A stretch of DNA of 64,000 nt from NCBI GenBank assembly GCA_016178785.1, contig JACOSO010000023.1, forward strand, positions 1 to 64,000. The letters are read 5' to 3'. Under the pieces are notes generated by a model. That model was not told the DNA's origin. It did no database searches and saw only the letters and a program-made list of their open reading frames with translations. Positions 1-9,926 of this stretch are shown piece after piece. The first letter of the stretch is position 1, and each line of letters starts with the position of its first letter. The translations under genes and the position numbers were made by a program. This DNA comes from Bacteroidota bacterium (GTDB lineage: Bacteria; Bacteroidota; Bacteroidia; Cytophagales; Cyclobacteriaceae).

Positions 1-111
1 CTAATTCCTAATTCCTAATTCCTAATTCCTAATTCCTAATTCCTAATTCCTAATTCCTAATTCCTAATTCCTAATTCCTAATTCCTAATTCCTAATTCCT
101 AATTCCTAATT
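1..111. repeat. Heptamer tandem repeat (CTAATTC)n
   Basis: The first 111 bases are an uninterrupted head-to-tail array of the 7-mer CTAATTC: 15 full copies plus six bases. Every copy is identical. The array starts at the window edge, so it may extend further upstream. It ends about 8 bases before the stop codon of the YncE-like gene that reads towards it. There are no spacers and no palindromes, so it is a simple satellite and not CRISPR. Confidence 0.97.
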
Positions 112-118
112 AATTGTA

Positions 119-1135
119 TCATTTAAGCCCATATTCCATCACCATAAAAGTGCCAGGAACGATTTTCGGTCTGGGATTTGGATTCTCGGCAGTTGCTGCA
201 GGTGTTTCTCCATATTGAGCTGTCGATACAAACACGTGATGAGTCTTTTGATCTAACGTAATTGTTCTCGCCCCGGGAGCTGTTGCAACAGTTTCTACTA
301 CTTTGAATTCATTCGGAGAAATTTCTTTTACGACCGTCATTGATCCTTCGCCATTTGAACTGATCGCCAGTTGTAATTCGGGATCAAACACCACTCCATC
401 AACCCGTTTACCGATTGGGACTTGAGCAACAATATTTCCTTTTTCCGAATCAATCAGCATCATCAAACCATTATGACAAACGGAAAACAACCGATGATTT
501 TTTCTGTCGATAGCAAGGCCCGTGGGTTCTTCTCCAGGTGAGATTTTCCATTTGTTTTTGATGGCAAGAGTTTTGGCATCGAATGATACAATCTCGTGTG
601 TGTCTTCTAAGTTGACAAAGATGGTACCGTTTTCATCAGAAGCACCGGCTTCCAATGCCGTTCCCCCAACATCTACAGTGCCGACTACTTTGCCTTCAGT
701 AATATCGATTACTGTCACAGTTACATCACTGTGATTAAAGATAAAAACACGGTTCGAAAATTTGTCGAAAAGCAAAGCGTCCGGGTTTTTTCCGGTGGGC
801 AATTCAATAATGGGCTTCAGAGTTTTCAGATCGAAAATAGTAACCGAATTACTGCGGCCGTTTGTTGTGATCCCCCTTCCTGATTTAGAAACAGCGATCA
901 CCCCATGAACCCCTTTCAAATCAGGAATCTCACCTATTTTTTCATGAGTATCTGAGTTTAGCACCTCAGCTTTTGTGCTGTGAGAAACATACAGACGTTT
1001 ATTTTGTTCATCTGCACTTAGATAGTCCCAGCCACCTTCACCACCAATTACTGTTTTCTTAATTAATTGAAAATGCTGTGAGAAGGAAATAGTCACCAAC
1101 AGATTGAGAACTAGAATCAAGCTTAACTTTTTCAT
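119..1135 (-). CDS. Secreted YncE/YVTN-type beta-propeller protein
   Basis: This 338-residue protein starts with a lysine-containing hydrophobic signal peptide (about residues 1-20, ending SFSQ). The rest consists of repeated blades with the pattern of YncE/YVTN-family propellers, for example SGRGITTNGRSNSVTIFDLKT and later blades that alternate 'V.DI..GKVVGTVDVGG'-like strands. Family members are periplasmic or exported seven-bladed propellers, and most have no proven substrate. The gene stands alone and reads towards the heptamer array. The family assignment is fairly firm. The function is unknown. Confidence 0.8.
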   Translation of the reverse strand: MKKLSLILVLNLLVTISFSQHFQLIKKTVIGGEGGWDYLSADEQNKRLYVSHSTKAEVLNSDTHEKIGEIPDLKGVHGVIAVSKSGRGITTNGRSNSVTIFDLKTLKPIIELPTGKNPDALLFDKFSNRVFIFNHSDVTVTVIDITEGKVVGTVDVGGTALEAGASDENGTIFVNLEDTHEIVSFDAKTLAIKNKWKISPGEEPTGLAIDRKNHRLFSVCHNGLMMLIDSEKGNIVAQVPIGKRVDGVVFDPELQLAISSNGEGSMTVVKEISPNEFKVVETVATAPGARTITLDQKTHHVFVSTAQYGETPAATAENPNPRPKIVPGTFMVMEYGLK

Positions 1136-1197
1136 AACACTGGGTTTTTACTCCAAGCAATGAAAACATTTTGAAGAGATTTTGAATTTTTAAGTTG

Positions 1198-2448
1198 CTA
1201 TTTAAAATCCTTTACTAATACTTGGAGTGCCGCACGTGAAGATTGCTCAAGAATGACTCCCTTCAAGTTTCTGTATTCATCGAATATTTGTGAATCGTAA
1301 TTTTTTACAGTGATCAGCGTAAGGCCGGAATTATAATAGACTTCAAAATTTTCGCTAAGCGTTTCGATCAATTTTAATACCCGGTTCTCGCGATAGTCTA
1401 CACAAAACGAAAAGGAGATAGCTGAGTTCTGCATCATGTTGATGCGAATGCCGCTTTCGCTAATGGTCTGAAATATGATACCGAGCTGCTCTTCGTTGAT
1501 GAACGAATAATCAGTGACCTTGCAAGAAATTAAACATTGATTTTCTTTGTGCACAATCAGTGGGGGGAGTTTATCAACATGGCATTCATGAATCTTAGTT
1601 CCGTCCAGCGATGAATCGACAAAACTTTTTACCAGCAATGGAATACCTTTGTTTGCTAATGGCTTGACCGTTTTAGGGTGAATTACTGAAGCTCCGTAGT
1701 AGGCCATCTCAGCGGTCTCTTTATAGGGCAGTTCTTCAAACACAATGGCATTGGGCAAACGTTTGGGGTCTGCACTCATCACACCGGGTACATCCTTCCA
1801 TATGGTAACCGACTCGGCCAGTAACGAAGAGCCATAGATAGCAGCAGTAAAATCTGAGCCCTCACGGCCAAGGGAAACAGTTTCTCCTCTTGAGTTGGAG
1901 CCGATGAAACCTTGAGTGATAATAACTTTGTCATTCAACAGTACTTCAAGTGCTTTGATTTTTTTCCCTGTCGCATTCCATTCCACTTGCCCTTCACGAT
2001 AAGTACTGTCGGTGTGGATATACTTCCTGGAGTCAATCCATTCAGAAGGCAAACCTTCTTGCAAAAAGAAATGATGGACAATCGTTGAAGAGATTATTTC
2101 ACCAAACCCGATTACCTGGTCGTAAACAAAATCGTATTCGCTTTTTTGAGAAGCTCTATTCTGAAGCTCATCAAAAAGAGAATTGAGCTGGTCTGTTATT
2201 TTTTTTGGATCCTTAAATAGATCATTGACGATTTGAAAATGAAACTCCTTAATGTTATGGAATTCCTCCGCAAAGCTTTTTCCTGCCTGACTTAATGAAA
2301 TGATTTTTTCTAAAGCGTCAGTAGTTTTGCCCATAGCAGAAACAACAACGAGCAATTGATTTCTCGAATGACTTTTAATGATCGATGTGACATTTTGTAT
2401 AGCGGGCGCACTTTTCAAAGAAGCCCCTCCAAATTTAAATACCTTCAT
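1198..2448 (-). CDS. Aspartate kinase (monofunctional)
   Basis: Aspartokinase phosphorylates L-aspartate, the first step towards lysine, threonine and methionine. The N-terminus carries the kinase hallmark KFGGASLKSA (K4). A second amino acid kinase motif, SLGREGSDFTAA, lies near residue 196. The region from about residue 300 to the end looks like paired ACT regulatory domains. At 416 residues it is the length of a single-function enzyme, with no homoserine dehydrogenase fused. It diverges from fbp with an 80-bp spacer. Allosteric control through the ACT domains is expected from the family. Which end product inhibits it cannot be read from sequence. Confidence 0.93.
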   Translation of the reverse strand: MKVFKFGGASLKSAPAIQNVTSIIKSHSRNQLLVVVSAMGKTTDALEKIISLSQAGKSFAEEFHNIKEFHFQIVNDLFKDPKKITDQLNSLFDELQNRASQKSEYDFVYDQVIGFGEIISSTIVHHFFLQEGLPSEWIDSRKYIHTDSTYREGQVEWNATGKKIKALEVLLNDKVIITQGFIGSNSRGETVSLGREGSDFTAAIYGSSLLAESVTIWKDVPGVMSADPKRLPNAIVFEELPYKETAEMAYYGASVIHPKTVKPLANKGIPLLVKSFVDSSLDGTKIHECHVDKLPPLIVHKENQCLISCKVTDYSFINEEQLGIIFQTISESGIRINMMQNSAISFSFCVDYRENRVLKLIETLSENFEVYYNSGLTLITVKNYDSQIFDEYRNLKGVILEQSSRAALQVLVKDFK

Positions 2449-2458
2449 TCGGTTTCTA

Positions 2459-2488
2459 TTGATTTCAAACGATTGCGATGTATCTTTG
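2459..2488 (+). promoter_or_regulatory. Predicted fbp promoter (TTG / TATCTTTG)
   Basis: TATCTTTG at 2481-2488 matches the Bacteroidota minus-7 consensus TAnnTTTG exactly. A TTG at 2459-2461 lies 19 bases upstream, a suitable spacing for the minus-33 element. The start codon of fbp follows about 40 bases downstream. On the other strand, CAAATTTA at 2493-2500 reads TAAATTTG towards the aspartate kinase gene and could be the diverging minus-7 box. Confidence 0.55.
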
Positions 2489-2528
2489 CGTGCAAATTTA
2501 ACACCCTTAACCTAACATTTATAAAATT

Positions 2529-3512
2529 GTGGAATCATCGCGAATAGCTCTACCCATCGGAACGGCCTTGGACCGGTTTATCAAGAACAATCAGGAACAA
2601 TTTCAGTATGCCAGTGGTGAGCTGTCGCAATTACTGCGAGACATAGCGTTGGCCTCGAAAGTGGTGAACCGCGAGGTGAACAAGGCGGGCTTGATCGACA
2701 TCATGGGCGCGATGGGAACACAAAACACAGCGGGTGATCAACAGCAGAAGCTAGATGTGCTTGCCAATATTCGCTTTACACGGGCTTTGACCAAGGGTGG
2801 TGAGGCGTGCGCGGTAATCTCTGAAGAATCAGAAACTTATGTTGATTTAAATAATGATGGAAAATATGTGATCGCCATCGATCCATTGGATGGGTCATCC
2901 AACATCGATGTGAATGTTTCGATCGGAACAATCTTTTCCATTTACAGAAGAAAATCTCCGATTGGAAAGTCGATCAGCGAAGCCGACATCTTGCAAAAAG
3001 GCGAGGAGCAGGTAGCTGCAGGATATATCTTGTACGGATCATCAACGATGCTGGTGTTTACAACAGGTTTTGGAGTCAACGGATTTACTTACGAGCCATC
3101 GCTGGGTGAGTATGTGCTTTCGCACCCACACATGGAAATGCCGAAGGACGGAAAAATTTATTCAATCAATGAGGGCTCGGCAAATTCGTTTTCAGACCCG
3201 GTGAAGAAATACATTCAATATTGCAAAGACAATAATTATACTGCACGGTACATTGGTTCGCTCGTGGCAGATTTCCACAGGAATTTATTGAAAGGTGGAA
3301 TTTACATTTATCCTGCAACGGCAAAAGACCCCAAAGGTAAATTGAGACTGATGTACGAGTGTAACGCACTTGCTTTCATTGCAGAGCAAGCAGGAGGTAG
3401 AGGCACTGATGGCAAGGGAAGAATTTTGGAAATTCAGCCCACAGCTTTGCATCAACGCACACCTTTTTATGTTGGCTCGGAAAGTATGGTAACGAAAGCA
3501 GAGAGTTTTTAA
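2529..3512 (+). CDS. fbp: Fructose-1,6-bisphosphatase, class I
   Basis: Converts fructose-1,6-bisphosphate to fructose-6-phosphate in gluconeogenesis. The metal-binding signature DPLDGSSN is at residues 118-125, and the N-terminal helix region (ATG-like [16 protein letters not shown], then [10 protein letters not shown]) is typical of class I enzymes. The C-terminal substrate region includes [10 protein letters not shown]. At 327 residues the length is normal. The start is GTG. No ATG exists in frame between the upstream stop and the conserved N-terminal helix, so GTG is the best choice. The 3' end overlaps the converging DUF5606 gene by four bases. Confidence 0.96.
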   Translation: MESSRIALPIGTALDRFIKNNQEQFQYASGELSQLLRDIALASKVVNREVNKAGLIDIMGAMGTQNTAGDQQQKLDVLANIRFTRALTKGGEACAVISEESETYVDLNNDGKYVIAIDPLDGSSNIDVNVSIGTIFSIYRRKSPIGKSISEADILQKGEEQVAAGYILYGSSTMLVFTTGFGVNGFTYEPSLGEYVLSHPHMEMPKDGKIYSINEGSANSFSDPVKKYIQYCKDNNYTARYIGSLVADFHRNLLKGGIYIYPATAKDPKGKLRLMYECNALAFIAEQAGGRGTDGKGRILEIQPTALHQRTPFYVGSESMVTKAESF

Positions 3513-3922
3513 GATTGCAACTCAGTGGGCTTCAAAATTTCCGGGGCTTCTTTCGAGATAATCCCATACCACCTGATCAGCTTCTTGATATCTGAAACGT
3601 AAACGCGCTCCACGTCAAATTCGGGAAGAACAGATTTCATGAAGGCCTGCAATTCATTTGCATCGGATTCGCTGTCGAGACCTAAGTCATTGCCAAACTG
3701 CGCATTTATCTTTTGAAGTACTTCAACCAGCGGAACCGTTCCTTCTTTAGTGGTAGTGTAAATAGAAATTTCATTTAGCACTGAAATCCGATGAGTAGCA
3801 CCAGCTACAATTTTTGTCTTGGCAGCATCGATTGACTCAAGGACGACTCCTGCTTTCCCCGGTTTTAGTATTTTGTACAAACCGCTTTTTCCGCTTACCG
3901 ATGCAATTTCCGAAATCTCCAT
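3509..3922 (-). CDS. DUF5606 family protein
   Basis: A cytosolic protein of 137 residues from the chosen start. It begins [19 protein letters not shown], the recognisable N-terminus of the DUF5606 family found in Bacteroidota. An upstream ATG at 4003 would add 27 residues that do not look family-like, so the internal ATG at 3922 is preferred. No catalytic motif is visible, and the family has no established function. It converges with fbp (4-bp overlap). Confidence 0.75.
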   Translation of the reverse strand: MEISEIASVSGKSGLYKILKPGKAGVVLESIDAAKTKIVAGATHRISVLNEISIYTTTKEGTVPLVEVLQKINAQFGNDLGLDSESDANELQAFMKSVLPEFDVERVYVSDIKKLIRWYGIISKEAPEILKPTELQS

Positions 3923-4150
3923 TCTTAAAAAATTTAGTGGCGCAATATTAGCGAATTCTATCATTCGATAGGGCTTTTTTGAAATCAGGTTTTTGATTTC
4001 CATTTTTAAATAAATTTTTGTTCGCTGAAATATGAACCTTGGTCATTTCAAGCCGAAATGCTACAATATCATTCCTCTATATTTTTAGACCCATAATAGG
4101 ACTTTAATTTATATAAAATATATTGCGCAAGCTCTTATAAAATCGAAAAA

Positions 4151-6901
4151 ATGAGACTTTTTCCTTATACCTTAATTAGATTAGGCGGTGACTCTTTCAA
4201 TAAAATAGAAATCTTAGAATCACAAAAAACATTGGGAGTTGTTAAGAAATTTATAAATGAAAGGGCTAATCTCCATATAGAAAAATTAAAGTTGTGCGAA
4301 TTGTTATTCGAGTATATTAAAATTTCAGATAATCGTAAGACTCAAAATATTTTACAGAATTTTAGAAGAGACCTATTTAATGAAAGAACGATAACGCTTG
4401 ATAGGTTAGAAGAAATTACACCACTCTTGCATAGCGAACTTAGATCGGTTTTAACCTCATATTTGGATTCTTATGCCCAAAAGAATCAGAGATTTGAGGA
4501 AATCTCTAGAATTTTTAAAAATGAAATTTCCGAGGAAAGATGTTCTTTGCAAAAGATTTCAAATAGTTCTGTGTTGAAGAAAGGGCTTTTGCTGTCAAGC
4601 AAGACATTCCTTGATGCGCTCACTATCTATCAAAAGAATTTGCCAAATTCTTTTGGTAAAAAAGAAGAACAAATTGAGCTTACACTTCTGAAGTACGTGG
4701 CGAGGATTCATGCCAAGACTTCACCCTTTAGTACCTTTACTAACCTTTCAATAGGTAGGCTTGCTGATTTAGATAAGGTTTTTTTTAAGCTTTCAGATAA
4801 AAATTATTTTGGCGAAAAAGTAAAGAGTCATATCCGATTAAATAATGTTCTATTGAAACTTTTATTAAAGGTCTTCAGAAGAGAAAAAAGCATTTACCTT
4901 AATACTTACTTAAAATTAAATCCCACGGTTAGCTCAAACTCGCTTTCTTATAGATTCTTAATTAACAAGGATAATATTGAGTCTTTCCAAGAGATTAAAA
5001 CAAATTCAGTTGTTCAGTTGGTTTATTCAAAATTAATTTCTTTGAAAGGCGGCATTCGGTTTAAGGACCTTATAACAGATTGTCTAAACCATATTGAGGG
5101 TGATTTTAATAAAATAGAAGAGTATATATATAAACTAATCAAATTGGGTTTTATAGAATTCCAATTTAATACATCTGCCATGGACTCTGATTGGGATAAA
5201 GCCCTAATTAGAAATTTATTAGAAATAAAAGATGATGCGCCAATAGTGTCAGAAATTATTGACGTATTGACTGAGTTAGAAAAGTCGGCAATTGATTATG
5301 GAAATGCAAGCGTTATTGATAGGGAAGAAATTTTAAAAAAAGCATATTTAGAATTTAGCGACTTGTATTTAAAGTTGCATAAATCAGCGGGGCTTCCTGA
5401 AAGTGAAAGGTTACTTCACGAAAGTATAGATTCTGTAGTTAAGCAAAAGCAAGAAATTATTAAAAAGAAACAAGGTCTTCCTGAAAACAAAATATTTGAG
5501 GATGCTGAATCAACGGAAATGAACATAACTCTCGAACAACTGTTTTATGAAGATACAACAAGATTCGTAGATGCTGAATGCGACACAAAAAGTGTAACTG
5601 AATTAGTCAAATTAGTTAATTCTCTTCAGGAGGAGCTAGGAATTTTCGCGTTGCATGAAGATGAAAAAGATAGGATGAGGGATTTTTTCATTCGGACATA
5701 CGGTCAGGATGGAAGTATTAGCCTTCTAAATTTCTACGAAGATTTTTCACGAGAAGATTTGGCAAACAAGGATTTAGTGAACAAGAATGGGGATGTACCA
5801 AGGATAAATGAAAGATCGATCAGGAAGAAAAATTGGCGAAAAAAAGTAGCAGAATACATTAGCCATGAGTTAAATATTAATGAAATAAATATCAACCTTG
5901 ATGTGCTTAGGAAAATTAACTCCGAAGTAGGGACCAAAAAGGATAATAACTCTTCAAATTCCTATGGCTGTTTTTTGCAAATGTTCACAACAGATGAAGG
6001 TAAATTATCTGCAGTAATAAATGCAACTTTTGCTGGTTACGGGAAATTGGCAAGTAGGTTTTTGCATCTATTTGATAAAACTGTATTAGAAGAGACTAGA
6101 AAGTATAACAATGACCTGAAGGCTGACAACGAAATTTTTGTTGAAAATTGCGATGCTTCAATTAATAATGCAAATATGCATCCTGCATTAATGCCATACG
6201 AAATATGGATGCCTGGAAGTCAAAATAATGGAAGTTTTCAGGATCGTTTATCAATTACAGAGTTTAGTTTGAGTTTGGTCGATGATGAGCTAGTCCTTAA
6301 ACATGTACCATCTGATAAACTAGCTTATTTTTTTGATTTGGGATTTCAAGGGACTGGAAGGTCAAAGCTTTTTCAAATGTTGGATTTTTTCTCAAAAGCG
6401 AAAATTGTGTCTTATTCACCGCTTGTAGAGATAATTAATTCAGAAGTAGAGAATACTTTTTTTCGTGAGAGAGAAAAAAAAATAGTAGTATATCCTCGAA
6501 TAACATTCGAGGTAAATTTAGTTTTGCAAAGGAAAACTTGGGCTATTCCTAAAGAATTAATCCCAATAAAATTGCAAAATGAAAACCCGTTAGAATACTT
6601 TATTAAAATCACTGATTGGAGAATCAAGAATTTAATTCCGGAGGAAATCTATGTATATCTATATGTGCCTTCGCAAATGAAATCAGTAGACCCTTCTTTG
6701 CTAAGAAGGATAACTCGAGACGACTATAAGCCACAATATATAAATTTTAAAAGCCTGTTGTACGTTAGTCTGTTTGAGAAAATTATGAAGAAGGCAGCTC
6801 CTACTATTAAAATTCAAGAGATGTACCCTACTTCATCCCATCTCATAAATATTGATATGGATAAGTATTTCATGGAGTTTTTGGTACAATGGTATACTTA
6901 A
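4151..6901 (+). CDS. Lantibiotic dehydratase, N-terminal (glutamylation) part: LanB1
   Basis: A 916-residue protein with the layout of the class I lanthipeptide dehydratase N-terminal domain, which uses glutamyl-tRNA to glutamylate Ser/Thr of a precursor peptide. The family motif is visible as ARIHAKTSPFSTFTNLSIG around residues 184-202, with a typical C-terminal half ending EFLVQWYT. The elimination domain is missing here and is encoded by the next gene, which overlaps by 13 bases, so the dehydratase is split. Base composition is very AT-rich (17 G+C in the 60 bases 4261-4320, against 27 of 60 in fbp at 2581-2640). This suggests acquired DNA. First gene of a four-gene operon. Confidence 0.88.
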   Translation: MRLFPYTLIRLGGDSFNKIEILESQKTLGVVKKFINERANLHIEKLKLCELLFEYIKISDNRKTQNILQNFRRDLFNERTITLDRLEEITPLLHSELRSVLTSYLDSYAQKNQRFEEISRIFKNEISEERCSLQKISNSSVLKKGLLLSSKTFLDALTIYQKNLPNSFGKKEEQIELTLLKYVARIHAKTSPFSTFTNLSIGRLADLDKVFFKLSDKNYFGEKVKSHIRLNNVLLKLLLKVFRREKSIYLNTYLKLNPTVSSNSLSYRFLINKDNIESFQEIKTNSVVQLVYSKLISLKGGIRFKDLITDCLNHIEGDFNKIEEYIYKLIKLGFIEFQFNTSAMDSDWDKALIRNLLEIKDDAPIVSEIIDVLTELEKSAIDYGNASVIDREEILKKAYLEFSDLYLKLHKSAGLPESERLLHESIDSVVKQKQEIIKKKQGLPENKIFEDAESTEMNITLEQLFYEDTTRFVDAECDTKSVTELVKLVNSLQEELGIFALHEDEKDRMRDFFIRTYGQDGSISLLNFYEDFSREDLANKDLVNKNGDVPRINERSIRKKNWRKKVAEYISHELNINEININLDVLRKINSEVGTKKDNNSSNSYGCFLQMFTTDEGKLSAVINATFAGYGKLASRFLHLFDKTVLEETRKYNNDLKADNEIFVENCDASINNANMHPALMPYEIWMPGSQNNGSFQDRLSITEFSLSLVDDELVLKHVPSDKLAYFFDLGFQGTGRSKLFQMLDFFSKAKIVSYSPLVEIINSEVENTFFREREKKIVVYPRITFEVNLVLQRKTWAIPKELIPIKLQNENPLEYFIKITDWRIKNLIPEEIYVYLYVPSQMKSVDPSLLRRITRDDYKPQYINFKSLLYVSLFEKIMKKAAPTIKIQEMYPTSSHLINIDMDKYFMEFLVQWYT

Positions 6902-7914
6902 AAAAAAATAGAATGAAGTCCGTTAGATCAATTAAAGATGGGGGCGATTGGATGTCCGCTTACCTCTATTATAACGAACCATGGGATATGTTTTTGCTAA
7001 GTGCTGTGCTCCCTATTGTAGAACAATACAACTCGTTGAATCTTATTAATAGGTTTTTCTTTATTCGATACTGGGAAAGAGGTCCCCACATCCGCCTTAG
7101 GCTGAAACTAACCGGTAGGTTAAATAGAGAAAAAATTAAGTCTAATTTGATTGAGCACTTTACTGGATACTATAATTCGAATCCGTCAATTAGAAATGAG
7201 CGGCCAGTTCAATCCGATTGGAGGTTGAATAATTCAATTTATTTTATTGATTATGAACCTGAGTATGAGCGTTATGGGGGGTCATTTGGATTAGAGAAGT
7301 CTGAGGAACAATTTGAATTGTCATCCAAAACGATTCTTAAAATATTCGAAGACAACCACGAAATTGAATATAAAAGAAAGATTGGGTTAGCGCTTAAGAT
7401 TCATATCGCATTTGCATTTGCAATTGGGCTTACACTGAATGAAGTAACCTATTTATTTGAAAAATTATTTGAGGATGGGCTTCCGAATATATTATATCCA
7501 GGCGTGGTTAATATTAATGATCCTGAATTTAAAAAAGCAAAATCAAATTTAGTGGAGGAAATTCACAAGTTATATGAAATTCAAGAAAATCAACTCCAGG
7601 TTCTTTTTGAAACAATGTGGGGGCATCTTTCTGTCTCAGGAAAATTTGAACAAGAATGGATTGATTTGTGGGTGGATGGGACTATAAAAATTGACTCGGA
7701 AATTGAAAAAGGAATAGGTAGAATTCAAATTCCTGCTTGGTATTTAAAATTATACGAATCCCATGTTTCTCATCTCAGCCATAAAAAATGGTACCTATAT
7801 AGGGCTTATATACATATGACGAATAATCGGTTGGGGATAGCCAATAGGGATGAACCATATTTGGCATATATCATATTTCAAAGTGCCCAAAAATTGCTTA
7901 AAAAATATATATAA
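6889..7914 (+). CDS. Lantibiotic dehydratase C-terminal (glutamate elimination) domain protein: LanB2
   Basis: A 341-residue stand-alone version of the SpaB_C/thiopeptide-type bacteriocin biosynthesis domain. It should remove glutamate from glutamylated Ser/Thr to give dehydroalanine and dehydrobutyrine. The N-terminus has the typical WMSAYLYYNEPWDMFLLSAV opening, followed by FFIRYWERGPHIRLRLK, the conserved RxGPHIRLR-like strand. It overlaps lanB1 by 13 bases, so the pair is probably co-translated and acts as one split LanB. A second ATG at 6913 is an alternative start. Nine bases separate it from lanC. Confidence 0.87.
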   Translation: MVYLKKNRMKSVRSIKDGGDWMSAYLYYNEPWDMFLLSAVLPIVEQYNSLNLINRFFFIRYWERGPHIRLRLKLTGRLNREKIKSNLIEHFTGYYNSNPSIRNERPVQSDWRLNNSIYFIDYEPEYERYGGSFGLEKSEEQFELSSKTILKIFEDNHEIEYKRKIGLALKIHIAFAFAIGLTLNEVTYLFEKLFEDGLPNILYPGVVNINDPEFKKAKSNLVEEIHKLYEIQENQLQVLFETMWGHLSVSGKFEQEWIDLWVDGTIKIDSEIEKGIGRIQIPAWYLKLYESHVSHLSHKKWYLYRAYIHMTNNRLGIANRDEPYLAYIIFQSAQKLLKKYI

Positions 7915-7923
7915 TACCCTTAT

Positions 7924-9915
7924 ATGGTGCCAAATATTTTAAAAGAGGCAATAAGAATTGGAGATGATCTTTTATGTGATTTAAAAGAGGATGAACATGG
8001 GCTATATTCTGAGACTGTTCAAGAGGGTGGACAATCTTATGGCAAATCTGAAAATATTTACTTGGGTGTTTCAGGCATCGTTTTATTTCTAATTGAATTA
8101 TATAAGCATACAAAACAAGAACGTTATCTTAGTGCTATTACCAATCTAAGTCGTTGGGTAACCAACTATTCTAAATCAAACACCACATACAATTATTCAT
8201 TCCTGACTGGACGACTTGGGGTTTCTTATACTTTATTGCAAGTTTTTGACTTAACCAAAAAAAATGAATATTTAAGAGACGCTTTGGAGTTGTCTCGCAA
8301 TTGTGAACAATTCATAAACGCTTACAATGATAAGAAAGTAAACGATTTTCTAGTTGGTATTTCTGGGTCGATTATCCCCCTAATGCACTTGTACATTGCT
8401 TCGAAAGAGATTTGGCTAATAGAAAAGATTAATCTTTATGTAGCTGCTCTTCTCGATCGCATCCATTTTGGTGCTATTGGTTTTTATTGGGATAAAGACA
8501 GGAAGAACACAAAACCCTTATGCGGATTTTCTCATGGAGTATCAGGAATCGGTTACGTATTTTTAGAACTAGGATATTTTTTTCAAAATCCAACATTTTA
8601 TTGGATATCTGATCAAGCCTTTAAGTATGAATCATATTATTATGATAGCTCAAAGAAAAATTGGCCAGATTTTAGGAAAGGTTACTCTGATTCTCGTTTT
8701 GAGAATAACAAACAATTGATGCAGGAAGTAGGTAAGCAGAAATTTAATGAGGCAAACTACATGACCGCATGGTGTCATGGTGCCCCTGGAATAGGGTTAA
8801 CTAGATTAAGGGCATATGAATTAACTAATGACAATTCGTACCTCACTGATTTGCACTTAGCTCTGGAATGCACAAAAGAGGATTTGAGAAATGGCGAAAA
8901 TAATACATACACACTATGTCATGGCTTAGGGGGCAACGCCAATCTATTTATTGAAGCAAATAGAGTTTTAGTAGATAGTGACCTTTTGGTGATTAGTAGA
9001 CAAATTGCCCTTGATGCAATAAAATGTAAACAAACTGTTAATAAATATTATTCTGGTTATTCTAAAATTGACATTGAGGATACAAGCTTATTCATGGGAG
9101 ATGCTGGCATAGGTTATTACTATATTCAAGTTACCGACCCCGAGGGTACTCCGTCCATATTGATGCCAAGGCTTAAAGAAAGATCCGGAGTAAATTTATC
9201 ATTCCAAAACTATTCATCTGAATTCGCGATCAGCATAAGTGAGCTAAAGAAAAGACTATTTATGAAACTTTTCCCAAGAACTTTAGCTCTTATCAAATGT
9301 TATTCTGAAGATCTTTATGAAAATAGTTTTTTTAAAGAGAATAAAATTTGTATCACTAATGATCCATTTATTAAATGTTGCAAATTGCATCTTGAGCAAA
9401 TTATTTTACTTGTTCCTCAAGAATCTATGCGACTGCAATTATATGACATTTGGGAATTGGAGAGTAAGATAGTAGAAGCAGACTCCTCAATTGTAAGTTA
9501 TTATGCGTTAGAATTACAGAATTCGATTAATGCCGATAAGGAAAAATTAATTGTTGGATCTCTTCTTGAGTCTTATTCCGAATCAATTTTGAAATTAAGG
9601 GATGACATTTTAATAGTAAAAAATTTTTGGAAATGGCCATTGAGCTCCTCTGATATTGCAATTCAAACTGAAGATAGAGGGGGATTTTATACAGCAATAG
9701 TTCCTGAAGTCAAATCCACAAAAGAATACAGACTTACGCACTTTAGTTATTTAATATTATCCTCTTTTCTAGAGGAACGAAGCATTTCAAAAATGCTCTC
9801 ATTGTTAAGAGGAAATTTTGAATTAAGCGATTTGAAAGATGAGTTTGCGTTCAGGGAAAAAGTGGAAATGCAGTTGAGGTTAGCAATCCAAAATCATTTT
9901 CTTGTCATCATTTGA
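7924..9915 (+). CDS. LanC-type lanthionine cyclase with a long C-terminal extension
   Basis: The first ~420 residues form a LanC cyclase, which adds Cys thiols to dehydrated residues to make (methyl)lanthionine rings. Zinc ligands are C284 (WCHG motif) and C332-H333 (LCHG motif). The expected general acid/base is H204 in GFSHGVSGIG, and the last repeat is FMGDAGIGYYYI. LanC proteins usually end near residue 420, but this one continues for about 240 residues. The extension is mostly helical in appearance and ends in a short segment (about 605-663) that could be a winged helix. No family was recognised for it. Fourth-gene overlap: its TGA overlaps the possible TTG start of the DinB-like gene. 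Confidence 0.87.
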   Translation: MVPNILKEAIRIGDDLLCDLKEDEHGLYSETVQEGGQSYGKSENIYLGVSGIVLFLIELYKHTKQERYLSAITNLSRWVTNYSKSNTTYNYSFLTGRLGVSYTLLQVFDLTKKNEYLRDALELSRNCEQFINAYNDKKVNDFLVGISGSIIPLMHLYIASKEIWLIEKINLYVAALLDRIHFGAIGFYWDKDRKNTKPLCGFSHGVSGIGYVFLELGYFFQNPTFYWISDQAFKYESYYYDSSKKNWPDFRKGYSDSRFENNKQLMQEVGKQKFNEANYMTAWCHGAPGIGLTRLRAYELTNDNSYLTDLHLALECTKEDLRNGENNTYTLCHGLGGNANLFIEANRVLVDSDLLVISRQIALDAIKCKQTVNKYYSGYSKIDIEDTSLFMGDAGIGYYYIQVTDPEGTPSILMPRLKERSGVNLSFQNYSSEFAISISELKKRLFMKLFPRTLALIKCYSEDLYENSFFKENKICITNDPFIKCCKLHLEQIILLVPQESMRLQLYDIWELESKIVEADSSIVSYYALELQNSINADKEKLIVGSLLESYSESILKLRDDILIVKNFWKWPLSSSDIAIQTEDRGGFYTAIVPEVKSTKEYRLTHFSYLILSSFLEERSISKMLSLLRGNFELSDLKDEFAFREKVEMQLRLAIQNHFLVII

Positions 9916-9926
9916 AAAATCTTTTA

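Noticed and set aside
1-111. Heptamer array as a CRISPR
   Set aside because: No unique spacers, and the repeat unit is only 7 bp.
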